This document shows, one piece after another, positions 59,101 through 64,000 of a DNA stretch of 64,000 bases. How positions within the stretch are numbered: position 1 is the stretch's first letter; each line of letters opens with the position of its first letter. The stretch is taken from the NCBI GenBank assembly GCA_030248195.1, contig JASAND010026242.1:39459-103458 (forward strand). The letters are read 5' to 3'. Position numbers and translations under genes: made by a program. Under the pieces are notes generated by a model. The model worked only from the letters and a program-made list of their open reading frames with translations. It was not told the origin of the DNA and ran no database searches. Source of the stretch: Trissonchulus latispiculum (lineage: Eukaryota > Nematoda > Enoplea > Enoplida > Ironidae).

Positions 59101-61029
59101 ATTTCCAACATCACCATAGTGTGGTTTGGTCCTAGCATCGCCAGTTTAAACTAATCCTAACTCGGCTGACCAGCCAATACTTTGTTTATAAGTCTTGTCT
59201 CTGTTGTGGGGGAATTTACTGTTTCCTGACGTTTATTGGGTCTTGTGTCAATTACCCCCATCATTCAAAATTTTTAAAACTTGACCAATTGGCCTAAGAT
59301 TTTGCATGGGTATGTTTTCGACCACGCTGAGTTCAAATATCGCAAAACTTTTCTATTTCACGAAATTCTATTTCTCGGTTCGCAAGGGGAGGACCAAGGG
59401 TAACCGAAAATGTTTTCGTCTTCGATTTGCTGAAAAACTGCATGCAGGATTTGCTGGGACGCAGAACACGAAGCTGAAGTCCGTTTTTTTATTCAAAGTT
59501 TCGTTAGTTCGCTATAAGCTAAAGTTGTAGCTTAAGGTATAAGCTTGTGCTAAGCTAACAAATAGCTGAATCGATATCCAGACTTCCGGCTCGTGTATTG
59601 CGGCTCAGAAACCCCCCTATATACAACTTCTCAGCGAAATCAAAAACAAAAAATTTTTCTGTTCCACTTGGTCTACCTAGCGAATTAGAAAAATGGAATT
59701 TCGCGAAGTCTAAAAGTTTTGCGACATTTGAACTCAGCGTGGTCAAAAACATATCCATACCAAATTTTAGCTCAAGCTCAAGTTTTTAGAATTTTGAGTG
59801 GGACAAGACAAGACATTTATTTACTCCTCATTATCATTGCCTTCTACATTATCAGATTTTTTGTTTGTTTGTGATCGTGAAATTTCGATTTTAAGCAAAA
59901 TTTTCGGAGCTAGCAGAAAGTGCAATTCACTAAACTTTAGCTAAACGAAACTAAACGCGTCAGAAATGACACTAAAATTTCAGTCTACAGTTTCTATATC
60001 ACTCTTCTGCCTTTTAGATCTCAAGAATCTCAGACCCGCTGCAGTTCCGTACCGGATGTTCGGATCTCCTTCGCCTACAACGTCCAACTCTCTCCAATCC
60101 GATCCAGTATGGACGTGTCCACTCAAACGGATGGAGACATTTCCCCGTCCGAAATGGCCGTCAACGGCTACGTCAAAAACAGCCATCATAAACGGAGATC
60201 ATTTGACCGACGCAGCAGTCGACATCGGGATCACGGGGACCGCCGGCGCACAGTTGGCACCAATACTCATTTGACCTCCTTCTCAGCACACCGATCCTCA
60301 TCTCGTCACCGGACCAGTTCGTCACAGAACGGATCGCTGGATCAGCGTGAGCTGCGCAAACGCGTTCGCCATGAGATTGAGCGCAGCAAAAAGCACTACT
60401 TCAGGCGATCGCTGGAAAAACTGCAGAACGGCGGGGGTTACGTCTACCCGGGTCTGCTGTTCAGTGATCACGGGAGGGGCGGTGGGGGAGTCTGTTTTTG
60501 TCCGCGATTTCTGCGACATCATCGCAGTTGGTCCGTCAGCCCGGACCGACAGGATTTTCCGATTTACGGATGGGATTTTCAGGACACGTTCCTGTACTCA
60601 TCTCGATCCCTGGGCGCCCTAATGAACTCCCACTTGAACAGCCGCCGCGCATCCTCGGCCAGCCGTTCAAGTGGCGAGTCTGCGGCCGCTGCCCGGGCCG
60701 GGCGGACGCGGCACGGCGCAGGCAGCGGGGCCGACTATATCTACAGGTCAGCGCCCACGCTGCCAGAAAATGGACACTACGCGGACCGGCATCGAAACAG
60801 TAAACGAAATAAGCCGACGTATGTATGGAGAATTTGAAGTTTGAAATTTGGAACAGTCTTTTGTAGCTCTTAGATTTTCGGTGAAAGTTGTGGCAAATGC
60901 AGTGTTTACTATTTTCCAAGATATGGTTTGGTTTTTTGTTGGTTTTGCAAAGAAGTCTCTATCTGATTTCAATTTAATTTTAGCACAAAAACCAAGAAGC
61001 AAATTACAAATACAAGATTCTGCGCATGA
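56182..61029 (+). CDS. Unrecognised multi-exon protein with Thr/Asn tracts and a coiled coil
   Basis: Exons 56182-56770, 57559-57875, 58791-59065, 60018-60818 and 60984-61029. Phases match at all four junctions (1, 0, 2, 2), giving about 675 residues. The start ATG has an in-frame TGA 12 bp upstream. Residues 1-196 are Ser/Asn-rich with a Thr/Ala tract of about 30 residues coded by ACT repeats. Then come eight Asn (200-207), an acidic patch FFSCDDEFEEE, a short amphipathic segment and coiled coil (about 325-375, LLKEELKEAVQLQKSRL), the motif STQTD, and an Arg/Ser-rich basic C-terminal third with REL(R)KRVRHEIERSKKHYFRRS. No membrane segment or catalytic motif. Mostly disordered; possibly a scaffold or cytoskeletal adaptor (inference). 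Donors of exons 3 and 4 are GTATGT. The last 15-codon exon is the least certain part; the transcript may continue differently. Introns carry MITEs and SINEs. Confidence 0.72.
56776..57130. repeat. Foldback element in intron 1, next to the splice donor
   Basis: GGTTGTACCAAGAATGCATA at the left edge pairs with TACTCTTGGTTGTACC at the right edge. The arms run inward through GCTACATCC and CGCTATGTTTGCAC/GTGCAAACATAGCG. It begins five bases into the intron. A matching AGCATAGCGGGCGAATTTCT stretch occurs at 7005-7030. Confidence 0.65.
57923..58360. mobile_element. TACAAGCCCCC MITE copy 2, intron 2 of the unrecognised gene
   Basis: Same body as 55472-55898 with more divergence. The flanks ATTATGTT (57915-57922) and CTTATGTT agree at 7 of 8 bases. 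Confidence 0.7.
58449..58790 (+). repeat. Two tRNA-derived SINE units in tandem
   Basis: Both units start AATTCAAACTTCAGCTTGG (58450 and 58626). Each has an A-box (TGTGGCTCAGTCG, TGTGGTTAAGTG) and a B-box (GGTTCAATTCC, GGTTCGATCCC). They end at the acceptor of exon 3. Reading frames here are spurious. Confidence 0.65.
59238..59815. mobile_element. Foldback MITE, third near-complete copy of the 15700-16286 family
   Basis: Left end GGGTCTTGTGTC, right end GACAAGACAAGAC, arms as in the type copy with many substitutions. Flanks GTTTATTG and ATTTATTT agree at 6 of 8. In intron 3 of the unrecognised gene. Confidence 0.65.
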
Positions 61030-61262
61030 TTCTGAATATAAAAAAGAAATAGAAGAAATAAGGAAACAAAAATTTCTGCTCTTGTCTAAACCCTGGAAAA
61101 TGCTGCATTTGACTTCACTTTCGACAAGTGTTGTGAATATTTGCTTTATTACTGCATGTATGTTTAATTTAACAGAAGAACAAAGATTTTTTAATTTTTA
61201 TTTTTGAACTATGGCTAGGGGTCGCGCACGTGGCAGTGATCTCGATTCGATACTATGACGAG

Positions 61263-61636
61263 CATAGGTTAACGCGGGGGGGGTCTGGGCGGGGGTCCAA
61301 GCCCCCCAACCCGGACAAGGTACAAACCCTATCGCCGTCGGGGACAAGGGGTAACGAAAAAATGGCCAAGGGGTAACCAAAAATAGCAGCTGAAATGTTC
61401 AATTTTTCGGAAAAATCAGGCAAAATTTTGAAATTTTTTCCAAAAATCGAAGTTTTTTTTTGCAAATTTTGACAAAAAATTGCAAATTTTAATAAAATTA
61501 GCTTTAGTTTTTCGAAACTTTTTACAAATTTATTCTTGAGGTACAAGCCCCCCTGAAAATTTTTGTTCGAAGTACAAGCCCCCTGAAAACTTTTTGGGGA
61601 CAAGCCCCCCAGGACCCGACCCTATGTTAATGTATG
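61263..61636. mobile_element. TACAAGCCCCC MITE copy 3, 8-bp duplication ATGACGAG
   Basis: Perfect ATGACGAG at 61255-61262 and 61637-61644. Termini CATAGGTTAACGCGGGG and CCCTATGTTAATGTATG are identical to copy 1. It lies 230 bp after the predicted stop of the plus-strand gene. Confidence 0.82.
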
Positions 61637-61667
61637 ATGACGAGTGTATTAGTCAGTTTTGACTTAC

Positions 61668-61847
61668 AGGCAAAAGATTTTTTCCTTTGCTATCAAAGTC
61701 GAAAGCAGACTTTCCCGAATCATTGTTAAAACTTTGCAGATTTCCGGATTGTAACAAAATCTGATTTCCCTGGACTGAGCGTCTTCTGTGTACGGAGCTG
61801 GAGTATGCGCTTTGGTTCTCCCTACTCCAGACCAGCCGAGGGACCTC
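61668..61847 (-). CDS. Possible single exon of an unidentified minus-strand gene
   Basis: 180 bp open in phase 0 on the minus strand between an acceptor CTCTTTTTGACCAG and a strong donor GTAAGT. The 60-residue segment (EVPRLVWSRENQSAYSSSV ... FDFDSKGKNLLP) is polar and protein-like. I found no partner exon and no family. A chance frame is possible. Confidence 0.3.
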
Positions 61848-62017
61848 CTGGTCAAAAAGAGCTAGAGCAAAAGACCCCAAATTCTACTTTTTATTTGGGT
61901 GATCTACTTTGAATTGACTACAATGTCAGCCACGCAGACACAAGACTGTGTAGCATTTCCGTATGCTTCATTTGCTGCTCTTTGGAGTAGTGAGAAGAAC
62001 CAAAACGCCTGCAGATA

Positions 62018-62100
62018 AGAAGAGCCGTGGTTCGATTCCCTCGCTGGGCCAATTTTTTGCTTCAGTCTTGATTGATGCCAAGCTACGAATCTTCTTGGCA
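62018..62100 (+). repeat. SINE/LTR-like tRNA fragment
   Basis: GAGCCGTGGTTCGATTCCCT followed by GGGCCAATTTTTTGCTTCAG resembles the B-box half of the LTR at 49678-49964. The A-box half is missing. Confidence 0.45.
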
Positions 62101-62558
62101 CCAGCAGAATGTCTGACAGGCAGGGCAGACACAGCGCTTGCCCGACAGCATTTAATAACGCAAGCTCAACAATGTCTTAACTTTAATTTGTACCAACAGA
62201 AAAGCAAGCAATGTCGATATGACGGAGTTTTCAGGTTTCAGTAACTGACTGTCTATAATATTCAGAAGCAGGAAGCCAGATTTGTTTGATGTTCATCAAG
62301 ACATGACTCACTTCTGATTTCAGTAGATTTTGATGGAACATTTGACATTGGCGAAGCTGAGTAAACTGGTACGGAAATTTTAGCTTTGAATTTGGAGGAG
62401 AGAATAAGTAATAAAGCCGTTTTCATGGGAGAACTCGTTCAAATTCTTGGAACAAACACGAATTTTGGTTGTAACAGTTCACAGGCTCTTAAACTGTCGG
62501 TAAGCTTTTATGAGAAAAGAGTTCTGTAGTGGATATAGGTGTATATTGTATATGTGTG

Positions 62559-63133
62559 TGTAACGCTCAACACTTCTTCTTTCGCCTAGCTATGTGCCGG
62601 CTTGTTGCCACATATGCACTAGTTGGTCGGGGAAGGTTGGGTTGGGCTGGGTCTGTTATACTATTGGGAGTTCCCCATTTTATATGTATGTGTTACATGT
62701 TTGTGTTATTGGTTGGGAAGGTTTACCTAAGCCCCGCCTCCTGGGGGGTCTCAAATATTTCTCTCCCTTCCCAACTCAGTGTTGGGTTTCCTTTGTCTAG
62801 TTTGGCTGTTTCTCCCCTCTTGTAGTATTTGTTGTGTGCATTCGCCTTTTGGCCTCCCTTGTCAACACAGTTGGGTCCCCCACCCCACCTGTATTTCCGC
62901 GCTCTCCCGGCTCCTGTGTAAGGTATTGTTTCTTGTGTACGTATATGTAACAGCCAGTACGGCCTTGTATTAGCTACGTATAATATTGTTATACTTGCTA
63001 TTCCTGTGTTGTGTACTTTATACCTTTTATAACTGTGTCATTCCGGCCTACGCGCCACTATTAAACCACATATATTTAATTGTGTTGCTAGGGCTCTATT
63101 TAGGAATAGCTAGGTTAGTTTGTACGTGTAACA
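62559..63133 (+). mobile_element. Probable LTR (~575 bp) with downstream primer-binding-site-like sequence
   Basis: Pyrimidine- and GT-rich block starting TGTAACGC and ending GTGTAACA, followed within ten bases by TGGCGAGGC (63142-63150), like the tRNA primer site of gypsy-type elements. No coding region or second LTR lies in the window. The composition differs sharply from its flanks. Confidence 0.4.
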
Positions 63134-63259
63134 TCTGTTACTGGCGAGGCTACCCCGGACTGGCTCTTGATCGGCCAGGCGCGTTTATCCATTGGGCGCA
63201 GTTCCAGTAGCAAGTCGTTGGTAATTCGCTATAATTACACGATTCAGGAGAGAGCCAAA

Positions 63260-64000
63260 CCAATAATACGATAAAGATAAAGATAGATTAAGTCTACTCT
63301 CCTCTTTTATGGTTAAAAAAGTTCTATAAAAAAATTTTAATTTGTAATTTCAATTCTACGTTGCTTTTAATACTTTGACAGGTTAACTTCACAAAATGAT
63401 GGTCATCACCCAATTTCGCAAAGGTCCAGGAAAATTATCTCTAAATAGGTTTTTGAACTAAATTATGTGTCTCAATTACAACTCAAGCTTGCCGGTTCAA
63501 TTTTTTCGCGATTGTTCCCAATTTTTTACCTATTTCACTTAGTTCCATTTCTCACAAATCAACTCAAAATTGTTTGCCAGAATAAGGTATCAGCATCAGA
63601 CAAAAACGTTTTTTTCTCTTTCAAAAACTTCAAACCATATTAGATCATTACTTTGTACTTGATTAGGATTACATCCAGCATTGGTTGTTCTTCATGAATC
63701 CCAGCCAGACGCACAGCATTATGCCAGGATGAATGGTTCCAAATTCGGAGTCTCTGAGGCAGGAGTTAACCGCAACCACTGAGCTCATGCATTTTGTCGT
63801 CATAGAAACAAAGATATTCCATGGTAGTCTGGCTCAAGGTTTGCGTCAAAACCCTTTAGTCTCTCTGCTGTAGGTGCACATTACTAGAGATTAGTAGAAC
63901 CACTTGGGCTTTATTAATTGTAATCGACGATATCTGGCTCATTGTTGGAACTATAGCTTTTGTAATCTTTTATCTAGTACCATATGTTCATTTTCGATTT
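63260..64000. other. No gene recognised at the right edge
   Basis: AT-rich sequence. A short stretch at 63670-63780 is less AT-rich and open in one frame on each strand, but splice signals and family matches are lacking. Confidence 0.35.

Noticed and set aside
62529..63210. Several overlapping hydrophobic frames
   Set aside because: They arise from pyrimidine/GT-rich LTR-like sequence; the hydrophobicity follows from T-rich codons, with no splice signals or family motif.
63670..63780. Possible exon near the right edge, open on both strands
   Set aside because: Neither strand gives a frame with good acceptor and donor and recognisable protein; too little sequence remains to decide.

Overview
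This is a eukaryotic, animal genomic window. Genes are split by introns with GT..AG borders, the proteins are animal neuronal and metabolic families, and the DNA between them is AT-rich and packed with non-autonomous transposable elements. A hairpin whose 3' arm starts TGACTAGAT, the seed of the protostome MIR-279 family, points to a protostome invertebrate. I cannot name the species.

Four protein genes were assembled exon by exon, and the intron phases agree at every junction. (1) 628-2976 (+) is the C-terminal part of a short-chain dehydrogenase/reductase; its 5' exons lie left of the window. (2) 3360-9525 (-) is a complete 3-exon, 622-residue SLC6 (Na+/Cl- dependent) transporter, tail-to-tail with gene 1. 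(3) 10613-20770 (-) is a complete 11-exon, 1040-residue metabotropic glutamate receptor-type class C GPCR. (4) 56182-61029 (+) is a 5-exon, about 675-residue protein I do not recognise, with Thr and Asn tracts and a short coiled coil. A possible lone minus-strand exon lies at 61668-61847.

The outstanding feature is a four-hairpin cluster that looks like a microRNA cluster and occurs three times: copy A at 8311-8772 (+) in SLC6 intron 1, copy B at 18357-18803 (+) in intron 3 of the receptor gene, and copy C at 52912-53353 (-) between genes. In all three the 3' arms are nearly identical, the loops and spacers have diverged, and hairpin order is the same. Each copy has CCAAT motifs and a TATA box upstream; A and B also have an E2F-like GGCGGG motif, and A and C share an initiator-like TCAGTTTC. 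Hairpin 4 carries a MIR-279-type seed, and hairpin 3 a CACCGG seed as in the miR-35/36 group. Copies A and B are antisense to their host genes.

The rest is mainly mobile DNA, often with target-site duplications that can be read directly. There is a series of hAT-like elements (8-bp duplications) whose ends carry different subterminal tandem motifs (GGGTCA, CCGGTGACC, GGATCG, GGGCCG, GGCCGG, GGACGCAA). There is a 6.1-kb stack of up to six nested elements (39843-45948). A miniature LTR element has LTRs that contain a tRNA-like Pol III promoter (49678-50461, with a solo LTR at 32607-32885). A small Ty3/gypsy-type element has 101-bp LTRs that look identical (47130-48144). There are also a copia-type 5' fragment, several foldback MITEs, and tRNA-derived SINE fragments. 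About 22.8-31.9 kb and 34.7-39.8 kb hold no gene I can support.
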